Below are positions 1 through 12,064 of a stretch of 64,000 bases of DNA, one piece after another. This DNA comes from Struthidea cinerea (Eukaryota > Chordata > Aves > Passeriformes > Corcoracidae): positions 1 through 64,000 of the forward strand of contig VZTI01003931.1 of assembly GCA_013397865.1 (NCBI GenBank). Direction: 5' to 3'. Both the position numbers and the translations under genes were made by a program. The notes beneath the pieces are model-generated. The model saw nothing but the letters and a program-made list of their open reading frames with translations. It was not told the DNA's origin and searched no databases. Positions within the stretch are counted from its first letter, which is position 1; each line of letters starts with the position of its first letter.

Positions 1-82
1 TTAAAAATATTTTTGTTATAATTAATTTTAATAATTACATAAAATATGTATAAAATATAATATGTAATTATTTTTTATTTTT
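1..82. other. AT-rich intronic sequence
   Basis: Nearly pure A/T low-complexity DNA, presumably inside OXSM intron 1. It holds no gene or motif that I can support. It abuts the truncated CR1 copy that follows. Confidence 0.6.
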
Positions 83-87
83 TATTC

Positions 88-236
88 CCCATCCCAGGAA
101 GTGTTCTTGGCCAGGCTGGATGCAGGTCTCTGCAGTCTGGTCTAGTGAAAGGTGTCCCAGCCCATGGCAGGGGTCGTTGGAATGATATGATCTTTAAGGT
201 TCCTTTCAACCCAGGCCTTACCATGTTTCCATGACA
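88..236 (+). mobile_element. CR1 LINE, 3'-end fragment
   Basis: This matches the last part of an avian CR1 LINE in the forward direction. The landmarks are a CAGGAAGTG-like start, a CTGGTCTAGTG(A)AAGGTGTCCC block, CCCATGGCAGGGG, and the terminal GATGATCTTTAAGGTTCC-like block followed by CAACCCAGG. The usual ATTCTATGA repeats at the tip are badly decayed (CCATGTTTCCATGACA). The copy is 5'-truncated and non-coding, and it lies in OXSM intron 1. Identification rests on remembered family features, not on an alignment. Confidence 0.85.
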
Positions 237-1282
237 TTTTTTAATAACGCTGCTGTGCACTTGTACTGCCACAGATCTGGGTATCTTAGCAGGAGTGCAT
301 TAGCCCAGCAGCCCCTTATGGTCCTCATGCAGCTCTGTATATTTTACCAAAGAGCTGGGGATGCCAAGTTGCCCTTTGTACAAGGCAAAAAGCAGGCAAC
401 CTGTTGAAGTCTGCGTTGTAGGTGTTGGCAGGGCTGTGCTGCAGCTTCTGCCCTGCTCCAGCATGTCAGATGTGTGCAATCGGTCCTTCTGGACCTGGTG
501 GTGGCCAAGGCAAGGAACGACAGCACAGTACAGCCGCATTACTGCTTGGCATGGTCCTCTGGTCCGGCCTCAAGTACTTGTGCTCAGCAGAGGCCTTCTG
601 CCATCACTTGCCGTGCCTTTTGTTGTGTGGGGTCTGGTGGCATTGCCTTCAACAGAGGTGATGCTGTGGTAAGTCTTGCTCAAGGTACTTGAGATACTGT
701 CCCCTAACAGTGTAATAACCCAAAGCTGATAAAGGGTAGGTGGAGGTGGAAAGATAAGGAGTCTTGTCCAAGTTGTGTAATTACATTGGTAGCAGAATCA
801 GGATGAGTTTATTGACTCCTGTTTGAGGTTTCTAGACCGTTCTGCCTGACATGAAGATTGAGATGACAATATCCTCAACTTGGTAATGGTAGGACATACA
901 CTTTCAGGTGATCACTCACTTTTTCCCTTAGAAGAATGAAGCTGTTAATGGTCATTGTGTCTACCTCCAGCCAGCTGGCAGTTAAAGCTCCAGGGGAAAT
1001 TTTGCAGCAAAACCAGAGAGTGCTTCACAGTTCACAGCGATGCAAAGTCATATTCATTAGCAGCTTAATCTAGAAGAGCCCACTAAATGCATTCCCAAAG
1101 TGAATGTGTTTCTGTGCTATTATCTGCTATAACTCATACTATTCCTCGTTACAGACACAGAAACTATATCCCTTTTGTCAGGGTTGAAAATAGGCTGTCA
1201 TGTAAAAAGCAGGTTATTAATTTAATGTTCTTGGAATGTTTTCCACATTGTCTGCTTCATTGTTGTGTTTGTCTTTCCCCAG
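237..1282 (+). other. OXSM: OXSM intron 1, 3' part
   Basis: This is the downstream end of the intron preceding the first coding exon. It ends in a pyrimidine-rich tract with the acceptor AG at 1281-1282 (TGTCTTTCCCCAG). A second possible acceptor, TTACAG, ends at 1307. Short open frames here have no recognisable protein similarity and I treat them as chance. The 5' non-coding exon and promoter of OXSM must lie upstream of the window; in human they are arranged head-to-head with NGLY1. Confidence 0.7.
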
Positions 1283-1330
1283 CCCCTCCACCCCGCTCCA
1301 GTTACAGGAATGTGCTTGATTATTGCCACC

Positions 1331-2313
1331 ATGTTCTCCCAGTGCTCACAGGATCTGTTAAAGATTGCAAATCTTCATCTCCGGAGTCTGAATTTAAATC
1401 TACATTTACAAAACCATAGGAGGGCTTTCAGCAAGTCACTGCCTGCGTGTCGAAGGAAAGTAGTTGTTACAGGTATTGGCTTAGTGTCCCCTCTTGGTGT
1501 GGGGACTCAGTTTGTGTGGAAGCACCTTCTGGAAGGAGGCAGTGGGATTACATCACTAGATGGGGAAGAATATGCAGGCATCCCATGTAGAGTGGCTGCT
1601 TGTGTGCCAAGGGGAAGCAAGGAGGGTGAGTTCACTGAAGAAAGCTTTGTGTCGAAGTCAGAGATCAAATCCATGAGTTCTGCCACTGTGATGGCCATCG
1701 GTGCAGCAGAGCTCGCAATGAAGGACTCCGGCTGGTCTCCCCAGTCTGAACAGGATCGCTTAACTGCTGGTGTGGCAATTGGGATGGGCATGGTTCCACT
1801 GGAAGAAATTTCTGACACAGCTGCCTTATTTAAAACAAAGGGTTACAATAAGGTCAGCCCGTTTTTTGTCCCAAAGATTTTAGTCAATATGGCAGCAGGC
1901 CATATCAGTATTAGATACCAACTGAAAGGGCCGAATCACGCCGTGTCGACCGCTTGTACCACAGGCGCACATGCAGTTGGAGACTCCTTTAGATTCATTG
2001 CTGCTGGTGATGCTGATGTAATGCTGGCTGGAGGGACTGAGGCTTGCATTAGTCCTTTGTCTTTGGCTGGATTCGCAAGAGCCCGGGCCCTCAGCACAAG
2101 TTTTAACTCGAGCCCTAAAGCAGCCTGTCGACCGTTTGATTCACAGAGGGAGGGGTTTGTCATGGGAGAGGGTGCCGCTGTGCTGGTCTTGGAAGAGTAT
2201 GGACATGCTGTACAAAGAGGTGCTAGGATCTATGCAGAAGTTTTAGGTTATGGACTGTCCGGTGACGCTTGCCACATAACAGCACCTAACCCAGTGGGAG
2301 ATGGTGCATTCAG
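1331..2313 (+). CDS. OXSM: OXSM coding exon 1: mitochondrial 3-oxoacyl-ACP synthase (residues 1-327 and part of 328)
   Basis: OXSM is the mitochondrial beta-ketoacyl-ACP synthase (KAS II type). It condenses malonyl-ACP with a growing acyl-ACP in matrix fatty-acid synthesis, which supplies octanoate for lipoate. The start ATG at 1331 sits in a strong context (GCCACCATG), and the following residues MFSQCSQDLLKI parallel the human N-terminus. Residues 1-43 are rich in basic and hydrophobic residues, with only one acidic residue near the start, as expected for a matrix-targeting peptide. The thiolase-fold domain starts at VVVTGIGLVSPLG (from Val44). The nucleophile Cys209 lies in GPNHAVSTACTTGAHAV. 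The exon ends CATTCAG before GTAAGAG and splits codon 328 after two bases. Joined to 4720-5122 it gives 461 residues, against 459 in human. No frameshift or stop is seen. Upstream in-frame ATGs exist at 1265 (intronic) and 1310. Confidence 0.97.
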
Positions 2314-4719
2314 GTAAGAGCTCTATGTTGATTATAATGGCTACTTCATATGTTAGTTATAGTGGGTGCATTTGTTTCTGTCATTGTATATTTTTCACAG
2401 AGAAAGTCGGTTCAATCTTGAATTAATATTCCAAAGGATTGAAAATTTGAAAAATGAAGGAGCTTCTGGTAACATTGTGCCTCGATTCTCTTTCTTTAGT
2501 AGTAAGGTGAAGGCTGTTTCTTTATAGAGTGAGCCTTTTTCCATAGAGTTACGAAAATTTTCTCTATGTGAAAACACTTTGGTGCATACAGCTGTTCACA
2601 TAAATAAGTCTTGATGGAAACCTCTTTTTAAGAAGTTTGTGGTGAGATAGAATCTTTTCAGGTTCTCCTTCACCCTTTGTCCATCAAGAAGATAGACCCC
2701 CCTGCAAAAGCATGTTATTTGTTGCAAGGAATCTCAGGTGATGAAAGCTGTAGAGCACTCAGAGGATGTAGTTTGTTAGAATATTCAATACTTAATTCAG
2801 ATGCAGCTAAGAGTGTTGGTGGAGGGGCATGGCAGAAATACACTTTAGTACTGTTTAGGGAGGTGGTAAATCTTCATCACTGTTTATCTCATCAAAACCA
2901 GTTCACAAGTACACGATACTCATCTAATCGTTATCATTGACCTAATTAAATTGTCAGCTAAATTACATGTGTAAGTTGAGCTTTGTGTAGGCTGAGTACT
3001 ATTGCTGGCATTGGAATCTTTAGTAAAGATTTAGTTTGCCTTATTCTCAATGTATGTGAATATTTAGTACCAAAATTCAATACATCACTGCACAAATAGG
3101 TCAGACTTCTGCATGGTATTGTAAAGCTGTGTTTGCATCTTTATAGGGTTAACAGATTTTTCTAGGAGTGTAAATATACCATGTTTCCATCAATGCTCTT
3201 TGATTCATATTTAATTGTTCTGCAGACTTAGGTGTGAGATGAGTAATCAGGAGTGTCTTATCTCATATTTTCAGACTTGTTTACCCTTGAGATGATATGG
3301 CAATATATTGTAATAGAATTTTTGTGTATTTTACGATTGCAGAAGCATATAAATCAAATTCACAGTAGGAAGAGTTGAAAGTTAATCTGGATATCTCCAA
3401 AATGTTGAGCTTTTCCCCCCTTGAGATGAGATAATACATTTTAATACTGTCTTCAAGCCAGTATTTTGTTACTGCAGTGGTATATGGATTAAATCTGGAA
3501 TGTATGTGCTTATCTTACTTTTCTGTAGGAATTTTATTTGCCACATCAAAAAATCAGAGGAATGTATTTTTGTCATCTTCTAATAACTACTTCTGTTGGA
3601 GGCTAATACGTATGTTGGAATAAACCAGCAGGAAAGGAGAGGCAAAGCGAGACTCAGAAGTGTGGATATAAAGAATGTCCTACACAAGTAATCTGGTATC
3701 TTCTTAAGCGAATATATTCATTGCAGATAATGTATTTAACTAAATTAATGTATCTCATAGTTACCAGTAATCTCTTTTGCCTGAATATTGGCTCACTCTC
3801 TAGTGACAGTGAGCGTCAGTGGTCTCCACCCTAAGCTAAGCTGGATGATTCTAAGGGTAGTAGGCCGTAGTAGAGACATTTAAATTTCTCCAGAAGCCTG
3901 TACTATCCTTTTTTGAGCTTCCTTTTATTTCCTTATTTTTCATAAATTTGAAAAGAGTCAGTGGTCTTTTGCTCAGAGGTGCTTTGTTAAGTTGTTGTGT
4001 GCAAAGAGAGCTGCCTGATTCATCTCCTTTGAGGGAAATCTATGAGAAAATCACTGTATGGAACTGTGTTGATCCTTCCATGGCTTTCATAAAAAAGCAT
4101 GTTTTATAGATGCAGTCACAGTACACAAGTCATCAGGAGTCAAATGAAACATACCATGTCAGGGTAAAAGAGTGTGACTTTCAGTAAATTTCATTATAAA
4201 ATGAAATATAGGAATTTGTGCTATCTCCTTGACATTTTCTAATCTCTGGGAAGCATGCAAAAGAAGCTCACGTGGAGAATGACTGCAGATGTTTTCTTTC
4301 ATTTCTCAGTATTTTGGTTGGGGGGAGCATATCTAAATTTTTGTAGTAATAGCGGTAGTTATTTCTCTCTCAAACGTTTTCAAATTTTACATTGAAAAGG
4401 GTGTTTGATACATTAGTGTAGTCTGTAGAGATTGACTGTCATATCTTCTTTTCTTCTTCTTTGTATTTTTCCTAGTTGTGGAATTTTTAAGAGCAAGTCT
4501 GATTTTATAGTGGGCCTCACTTTTGTCTCCCTCTGGTACCTAATGTAGATGCAAATGTGCTTAGTTAGATGAGTTAACCTCTTGTCATTTACATCTCTGC
4601 TAGAGCAGATTTTCACACTTGATAAACATTTTAAAACAACCTTTACTTTTTCTTTTGGTTTGTACATTTGACAAAAATATATTGGGCAAATCAGCATTTT
4701 CTTGTCTTTCTTTCCTTAG
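2314..4719 (+). other. OXSM: OXSM intron between the two coding exons
   Basis: A 2406-bp GT-AG intron. The donor is CAG/GTAAGAG at 2314 and the acceptor is TTTCCTTAG ending at 4719, with a long T-rich tract before it. Joining the exons restores an AGG arginine codon and an uninterrupted reading frame (GDGAFR then CMSAAIKDSG), which confirms the splice sites. I saw no repeat family or RNA gene inside it. Confidence 0.95.
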
Positions 4720-5122
4720 GTGCATGTCTGCAGCAATAAAAGATTCTGGGATCAAACCTGAAGATGTAACATATGTCAATGCACATGCAACTTCTACACC
4801 TCTAGGAGATGCTGCTGAGAATCAAGCAATCAAGAGACTTTTTAAAGATCACTCACGTAACATTGCAGTTTCCTCAACAAAAGGAGCAACGGGACATCTC
4901 TTGGGGGCTGCAGGAGCTATTGAAGCAGCTTTTACTGCACTGTCCTGCTACCATGGAATTTTGCCACCTACTCTAAACTTACAGAAAACAGAGGCAGAGT
5001 TTGATCTCAATTATGTTCCATTGACAGCTCAGGAGTGGAAAACTGACAAGCGGCGTATAGCACTCACAAATTCATTTGGCTTTGGTGGCACTAATGCAAC
5101 TTTGTGCTTTGCAAGTGTTTAA
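4720..5122 (+). CDS. OXSM: OXSM coding exon 2: C-terminal catalytic half (residues 328-461)
   Basis: This exon supplies the two histidines that complete the condensing-enzyme triad. His350 lies in NAHATSTPLGD, and His387 lies in TKGATGHLLGAAGA, five residues after the conserved Lys382. The glycine-rich loop NSFGFGGTNA (about 445-454) near the C-terminus is the usual KAS signature that gates the active site. The frame opens upstream into the intron, but protein similarity begins exactly at the acceptor. The stop is TAA at 5120-5122. With Cys209 in the first exon, the spacing of the three catalytic residues matches human OXSM (209/348/385, recalled), shifted by two because the bird protein is two residues longer. 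The enzyme looks functional. Confidence 0.97.
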
Positions 5123-5345
5123 GTTACACTGTGAATGTTGTGAAAAAATGGCACCAATGATGATTTTCTGTATTTCTATCCCTGGTGTCTACTGTAATCT
5201 TTTCTCAGCTTTGAGAGTTGCTCATTTGGTACATCAGAACTCTATTCAGCCTAACATTTACACCAGTAATTCTTTCAGAAAGAGGGAAGTTCTTTTGCTC
5301 ATTTTAATAAAAATAAATAAAAGATCTGTTCTTTGTGTGGTGAAG
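5123..5345 (+). other. OXSM: OXSM 3'UTR
   Basis: This short non-coding tail follows the OXSM stop codon. The end is inferred from the poly(A) signals near 5306-5321 and the GT-rich stretch just after them (GTTCTTTGTGTGGTG), a typical downstream cleavage element. A further AATAAA at 5394-5399 would allow a slightly longer transcript. Confidence 0.7.
5306..5321 (+). terminator. Overlapping AATAAA polyadenylation signals of OXSM
   Basis: Three overlapping AATAAA hexamers occur at 5306, 5312 and 5316, about 185 bases after the OXSM stop, and a GT-rich element follows. This is the expected layout of a vertebrate cleavage and polyadenylation site. Confidence 0.75.
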
Positions 5346-7751
5346 AAGCTTTTGTTCTTGACTAGAGCAGGAGACGTGGTCAAACTACGTTAGAATAAAT
5401 TTTTCTATGCATGTGACAAAGAAATTGTTTGGAAGCATTTATACAAAAGAGAGGCTGGCTAACAAGCTAGGATTCCACACTTAATTCATTAACTGCATGG
5501 TGATAGACGGTTTATGACTGAGCTCCCCTTTGTTACCCACTCCATATAGAATTCTGCCTTTTTCCTCATGGTAAGGTGTCTCAAATATCATAGATTTATG
5601 TACATTCTTCCACACAGGTGATATTCAGGGGACAATAATACAGACATTCATGTCGGGCACTGGTTAATTTTCTTTTTGTCTTTATTCTTCCATTTGTTGT
5701 GTTTCCTCATTAGCCATGGGCTCACAGTGAAGGATGCATACAGCATGACCTGTACGTCTTCCATGTGGCACAGGGATAGAATTAGTAGGTCATGACCTGT
5801 TTTGTTCTGAAATTTTGTACAAGTATAGTAAGGTAGATATTCAAGTATGGCACTGAAGATTTGAAAAATAGTTATACAGAAAGGAATGAGTATCTTGGGA
5901 AGTATCTGGTTTTTCTGCCAAAATGGAAAAGTAGAGCTAGCAAAATTTGTCAAACAAGTCCTCTTTTAACAAAAAAAATTGTAGTCAAGAAATAAATCTT
6001 GAGAGGACAGGAGCACTAAACTATACCTAAAGCTAACATATTGATGAGGGTGTAGTTTTGCAAAGAAAAAGTAAAGGACTTCATCTATTCCTTCTGGCAC
6101 CAGCCAAGCGTCTTAGCCAAATAGCAGCTTGAGTGATAGTGCAGATGTGAGTGAAGTCTGATATTCCCATTGGTGGGTTAGTTCATTAAAAGACTTTTCA
6201 CCAGTGTTCTTTCTGAAATTGTCAGTCTTAGCCTTTGACCTGTGTAAGTGGAGGGAAAGTAACTTGCTAGATTTAAAATAAACAACATAAATAGTAGCTG
6301 CACTTGTAAGTAAATTTCATTCTGGAATGAGCTAACTAATGGGCTATCATGAGGCTGAGCTGTACCCTAAAACCTCATTATTTACACAAATGGTCTGAAT
6401 GCTGATATTGAACAGCATAATTTTTACATTTGCTGTCTTTACTGAATAGAAAGCTAAAGAGGCTGATGTGAAAAACGCAGTTGGAGAATGATTAAGACTA
6501 TTTCAGAAGCTGAGTTCATACAGAACAATGCAGCCCAGAACAGATTAATGAATAACAAGCCTGAAAGTAAAATGATATATTACCAAAGGCAAAATGTGAA
6601 AGCATACAAGCAAGAGAGACTATGGGAGTTTGCTGTCAGAGAAAATACCAACAAATCTCTTACCTTATGTTAATTAACAGTGGCAGTACAATGAATGAGG
6701 ATCTGGATTGCATGTAATATAAAAGGCAGCATATAAAATTCAACAATACCCTCTGCAAATTATATGCAAAAAGAAATTGATTTAAAGAATTCAGACTCCA
6801 GGAGAGAGCTAGCAGGAGGGTGGTGAATGTGGAGGCAATCATCTAGCGAGCTTCTTCGGGAGATGGTATTTTTTCAGGTAGTTGTGATTCCAGGCAGAAT
6901 AAGGGAAGACTGGACAGTGCTGCATTATTGTGGACTGGAAGTACAGTCTAACTAAACTCACCCAGTCTTGTTACATAGCTGCAGACATGTAATTAATACT
7001 GTGACAGAGGTGCCTCCTCTTCCCTCTGACAGCAGAGATCATGGCCCCAGGAGTATTGGATGCAGGCTGTAGTGTGCCAACCATGAAAAGATAGATGACA
7101 CTGTCACAGAGAAAAATAAATCAGAAATCGAAATGATTAAAAGATATTTCTCCTCTCTTCAGCACACTGCAATTTAATCATCTGGTGCAGGTAACCTTTA
7201 AACCATGAAAGCCTTGTGACAATAATTATTTTAGGTGTTTTGGTTATGGATGATTTTGAGACACCTAGATGCAGTAGTAGTGTACCCTGTAGGGAATCCA
7301 GATTTTTTAAAAAATTAATAGAGCCCAAGTTTAACCCCTGTCTATTTGAATTTTGTTTATAAAATTTTCACTTTTATGTACTTTCTGGGAATGATCTCTT
7401 TTTATCACATACCCCACTCAGCTCATCAGGGACTACTTACTGCTAATTACTGCTTTATTATGGTAGCTGCAAACATAAAAGGAAAATAGATCTGTGTTGC
7501 TAAACTACTAAGTGGGCAAATTGGCCAATGTATTAAAACAATGCTTTCGCTTAAAATGCTCTTTTCATCTTCAGTAATCGAGAGAGGTAAGCATCCACAG
7601 TCTGGATTTAAAAAGCTTCATACTTGGACTTACAAGTCTGGAGTTACTTACCATCTGATAAGCAAAACTTGGACATGCTGGTAGAGTGTTTATTTTGAAG
7701 CCTACTTCTCAAGAGGTGCAACACACTTGTGAGAGCCAAATGCTCCAGGCA
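5346..7751. other. Intergenic, no gene seen
   Basis: AT-rich sequence downstream of OXSM. Open frames are short, have no recognisable similarity, and lack splice or promoter context. I see no repeat family that I can name with confidence. Confidence 0.55.
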
Positions 7752-8415
7752 GGATCAGAGAGTGGCTGAGGCTGGAAGGCACCTCTGCAGATTGCCTAGT
7801 CCAACCCCACTGCTCCAAGCAGGGCCAGCTAGAGCAGGTTGCTCAAGGCCTTGTCCTGCTAGGTTTTGAGTATCTCCTGGGATGGAGACTCCACAGCCTC
7901 CCTAGGCAACCTGTGCCAGTGCTTGGTCACTCTCACTGTAAGAAGTTTTTCACAGTTAAATAGAATTTCCTGTATTTAAATTTGTGCCCATTGCCTCTTA
8001 TCCTTTCAGTGGACAGTACTGAGAAGAGTCTGGCTGCCTCTTCTTCATTCCCTCCTCAGGTATTTATACATGTTGATAAGACCTCACAGGAACCTTGTCT
8101 CACCTAAGCTGAAAGGTCCTGGCTCCCTCATCCTCTCCTCCCCTGTCAGATGCCCCAGGTCCTTTATCATCTTTGTGGCTCTTCACTGGACTTATTCCAG
8201 TATGAACATTTCTCATGTACTGGGGAGCCCAGGACTGAACCCAGCTCTGCAGATATGTCTCTGATGTGTGGGGGGAAAGATCACCTCCCATGAGCTGCGG
8301 CTGCTGCTGCTCCTCTTCCTGATGCAACCCACGATGCTTTTGGTCTTCCTTACTGCAAAGGCAGCTGGTCCATCAGGACCACTGGGTCTTCTTCTGCCAA
8401 CCTACTTTCCAGCTG
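7752..8415 (-). mobile_element. CR1 LINE fragment, minus strand
   Basis: This region reads as an inverted avian CR1. It begins with the reverse of the 3' terminal block (GGCTGGAAGGCACCTCTGCAG, then a GTCCAACCCC match). It continues through the typical blocks GGTTGCTCAAGGCC, GGGATGGAGACTCCACAGCC, GGCAACCTGTGCCAGTG and CATTGCCTCTTATCCTTTC, then CTGGCTCCCTCATCCTCTCCTC and CCAGGTCCTTTATCATCTTTGTGGC. These are the inverted 3'UTR and end of ORF2. No long open reading frame survives. It lies 2.4 kb downstream of OXSM and has no visible relation to it. Confidence 0.9.
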
Positions 8416-11400
8416 GTTAAAATACTGTTTAGATTTGAATCAAAGATTTTAACTAAATCTAATGTCTCTAGAAATAAAAGCATTTGAAACAAAAATTGGA
8501 ATTATGGTAACTTACCATTTACTTAAAGGAACCTAATAAAAATATGTGTTCTAAAAAAATGTAAACAGCATATGCTTGCTGAAATCTTACAGAGGTCAAG
8601 CCGCTGGTTGAGGTTAATTACTGTCTATCCCAGAAGCAGTTTTTTTAAATTATGAACCTCATTTCATTTCAGACTTCTGTAGCTTGTTCTGCAAGTGTAG
8701 AGAGAAAATATTCCTCATGTTAGTTTACTGCAGATCACTTTAGTTCAGTGTGAAGAAGTTTTTTACTTAGGTATACAGTGTATTTTTGGCTAATGAAAGA
8801 ATTTATAAAATAATGTCTTGGCGGTTCCTAAATTATTTCAAATTAATTCCAGTTAAAGCTTGAAAGAAACCCTGAGCAAAATCTTTTATTTTCAGTAAAA
8901 ATGGGATTCATAGTTTTGAAATATGATCATAGAAATCAACAGTAGGTATATACTAAACCATACTTTTTTCAAGGCATCTATGGCATCCTTTTGAACAAAA
9001 AGCTAACTAACACAAGGACTATCTTTAGATGCAAGTCAGCATGATTTCCTGCTTACCAGCTGATGATAGTTTGCCTTTCTCTAGCATGGACACTCTGAAT
9101 ATACTTTGTATCATATTTCATGATTTCTCAAGCCATGAGTGGGAAATGTGTACTACAAAACCTTGGGTGGCTGAGGATCAGCCTTGTCCCGTCACCCTTC
9201 CCACCATGCCTGACGGCCAGAGCCATCCATGCTGGGGATCTGTGCCAAGTCCCTTGGTGCTGTCAGAGTGTTTGGAGTGGCATCTTTGTGAGGCCAGCCT
9301 TTTGAGTTTTGTGACCAGATGGGGCATGAGAAAACAGTTGGTACAAAAGCATCCAGGGGGTTCACTCCCAATTCTCTGTGACCTAATTTGTCTTTCCTTT
9401 TGTGTTTTAATGAATTCAAAAGCAGACTTTAAGGACAGGTGAATGATGGAGTATGTTTGTTGAAATAAAGAGAAAAATCTCTGTTGTCTCTGTAAAGTAC
9501 CGAGAACAGCGAGAAATGACATGATCCAAGTTCAGGAAGAAAGTAGTTCTGTATAAATTAATTAATTCATCCTTTTATAACAGGGTTTGCAAAGAGTGTG
9601 TTGAATGGCATAAGACAATTGGGTGCTTGGCCATCCACTCCTTGAGGGGATTGGTCGAGCTCTAAGACACTTATTCCAAAATATCAGAAAGCTAGAACCA
9701 TAACAATCTTGCATAACAAACTCAGGTGCAAGATAAAGAATTAGTTTACAAAAACCCATAGCAGTGTTTTCATAGCCTCTGTGAGAACTGCAAAGTTCTC
9801 ACAGAACGCTGCAGAAAGCTGAAAAATTTTCTCTACCAAAGCTTTTCAGCATCTACTCTCTGTGATAAGAAACATGAGAAGCTGTATTGATTTTAAAATG
9901 TGGTTGGAAGTGTTCTAGAAGGCGGATTTTTGCAAAGCAAAGCAGGGCAGCATCTCAGAGGTGAATGGCTTTTCAGGTAGCATGGAAAACAACTGGTATA
10001 AGTTTGCAAAAGGATTAATTTTGCTATGTGTTGTTTAACATATACTTTTTTACTTAGTACAGCTTTACAGTGATTGTTGATGTCAGAAAAAAAATAGATA
10101 TATTTATATTTTCAGCTATATACTCATCTTCTATTAGAGTATAATTGGGAGAGGAGGCATTTTGCTAGTTTTTGAGGACTATATGGAGCATTGCTACCTT
10201 GGACAATTTCTGAGAAAAGGTTTCCAAATACTCTTTTTTCCCCCCACACTGTAGGATTTAGACTGGCAAATGTTCCCCCTATTCTGAAGCAGAAAGTAGA
10301 TGTTGCTGTATCAGGGAATGAAAAGAATGTATAATGAATTGATAACTTTTTCTCTCCCCCCTTTTTTTTCAATCTTCACTCTCTTGCATCCTTTCCTAAT
10401 TTATGTAAATAACACATAACCACTAGCTTTTGCTTTCTGAAAAAGAAAAACAACTTTGGCTATATTTTTTCAGTTTGAATCATGGAGGTAAGTATCATCT
10501 TGAAGCAATAAACATCCCAAATGTTGAATTAATTCCATTCTTTGGAATGTACAAACCTTGCTTTGTAGAAGTGCATGTTTCGAAGAGAAGCACAGTGTTT
10601 CCAATTCAGGTGAAACAGTGGAGTATACTGCAGAATGGAAATTATTAGTGTTCTTAAGGGCATGTAAAAATCCTAATCTCTCTGAATTTCCCTGATGGTC
10701 TTTGGGCAATGGCCTGTGAAAATACACCACTTCAGCTTCTTCTGTAGCAGTAAAAATGGACGACCGTGGTTGCATGGTACTTGAAATACCTAGAGTACAT
10801 CCTTTTTCTGTCAGAGGCTCTCTGTGCAACTTAATTTATGAATATTCTTACCTTCCTTCATTTTCAGCATGTAAATCACATTTCACCTGGAACAAAATGA
10901 CATTTGATCTTTAAGTAGCACTGTGAGTTTGGGCAAGTCTCACAGGGCTTCTGCTGGTTATCTGGACACAGTCAAACTTCGCTATCTCTCATGATGTGGG
11001 GAGAGTAACTACCCTCAAGATTTGAATTCCGTAGCAATGTTGGCCCATACTCACCAGCTAGCTTTCACAACATTGGAAATTGAAGCTAGAATTAACATTT
11101 ATCACAGCTAAGACCATAGTGGAAATATTTCTTCCTTCTGGATATTTCCAGCAATATCATACAGGCTTTTAAGTTTAATCATCTTAGATTTGTAATAATA
11201 ATTCTGTATCTATCATAGTTTTAGGAATATACCTTTAGCTCTTTCTATTTTTTATTTTTTACTTTTTAATACGGGCTCCTGTTTCTTTTCTAAAGCTAGC
11301 AACAGTAATGAAAAAAATTAGGATGAAGGCAGTTTTATAACCTAAGCAAAATGTGCAATAGTTTCTGCTTGGGCAGTAGACACCACTCCAAATTTTATAA

Positions 11401-12012
11401 CAATGATGATTAATTTTGACTTGGTAGAAAGCCAATTTCCTACCTGCAGTTATTGAACTGTAAAGAAATATGCCAATATCATTGCTTATAGCCAGTACCT
11501 CAGTGTAGGAGGCACAATAATTTTAGTATGACAGCTAATACACAGGTATATCAAACTGGTAGCATACAGGCTATTGCAGCCCAAGGTCTCTGACAAAATA
11601 TAATAGGAATGAAGTGAAATAAAATAGAAATAAAAAGGATTGAAAAAAGACCTATGCTCCTGAAGAGCAGAAGAAATGCAAATGAGGAACTATAATTGAA
11701 AAAGAGATGAATATTTTTTAATGTGGGTCATGTAGGTCTCCTAGAGTGCTATAAAGCAGATCAGATGCTAAATAGCTGGACATCCATGTGATAGTTAATA
11801 TCATTTTGTAGTTTCCTCTTTTAGTCACTGTCAGGATTTTTGTGTTAAATGTTATTGCTCTAAGCAGCGGTCAGTTGTTCCATGCCTAATGGACTGTTTC
11901 CTGGAGTTCAGAATGCCATCAGGCAGTGTTTGAGCTGAAACAAGAAATAAAATGTATTGTAGGAATTCATTTAAGAGTCAATTCCCATGACGTTTTGAGT
12001 TTGATGGAAGAG
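8416..12012. other. Intergenic, no gene seen
   Basis: Unique-looking AT-rich DNA. Several 60-140-codon open frames on both strands (for example around 9029-9442 and 10470-10829) show no domain or family resemblance and are best read as chance. Confidence 0.5.
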
Positions 12013-12064
12013 GGAAGGAAGGAAGGAAGGAAGGAAGGAAGGAAGGAAGGAAGGAAGGAAGGAA
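12013..12064 (+). repeat. (GGAA)n microsatellite
   Basis: About thirteen tandem GGAA units, flanked by AGAGG-type imperfect units. It is a simple-sequence repeat and likely length-variable between individuals. Arrays of GGAA can bind ETS-family factors, but nothing here shows that this one does. Confidence 0.97.

Noticed and set aside
1087..1419. 110-codon plus-strand open frame overlapping the OXSM start
   Set aside because: It is in a different frame from OXSM, crosses the intron-exon boundary, and has no similarity to anything recognised.
1507..1818. 103-codon minus-strand open frame inside OXSM exon 1
   Set aside because: It is the complement of a real, conserved coding exon.
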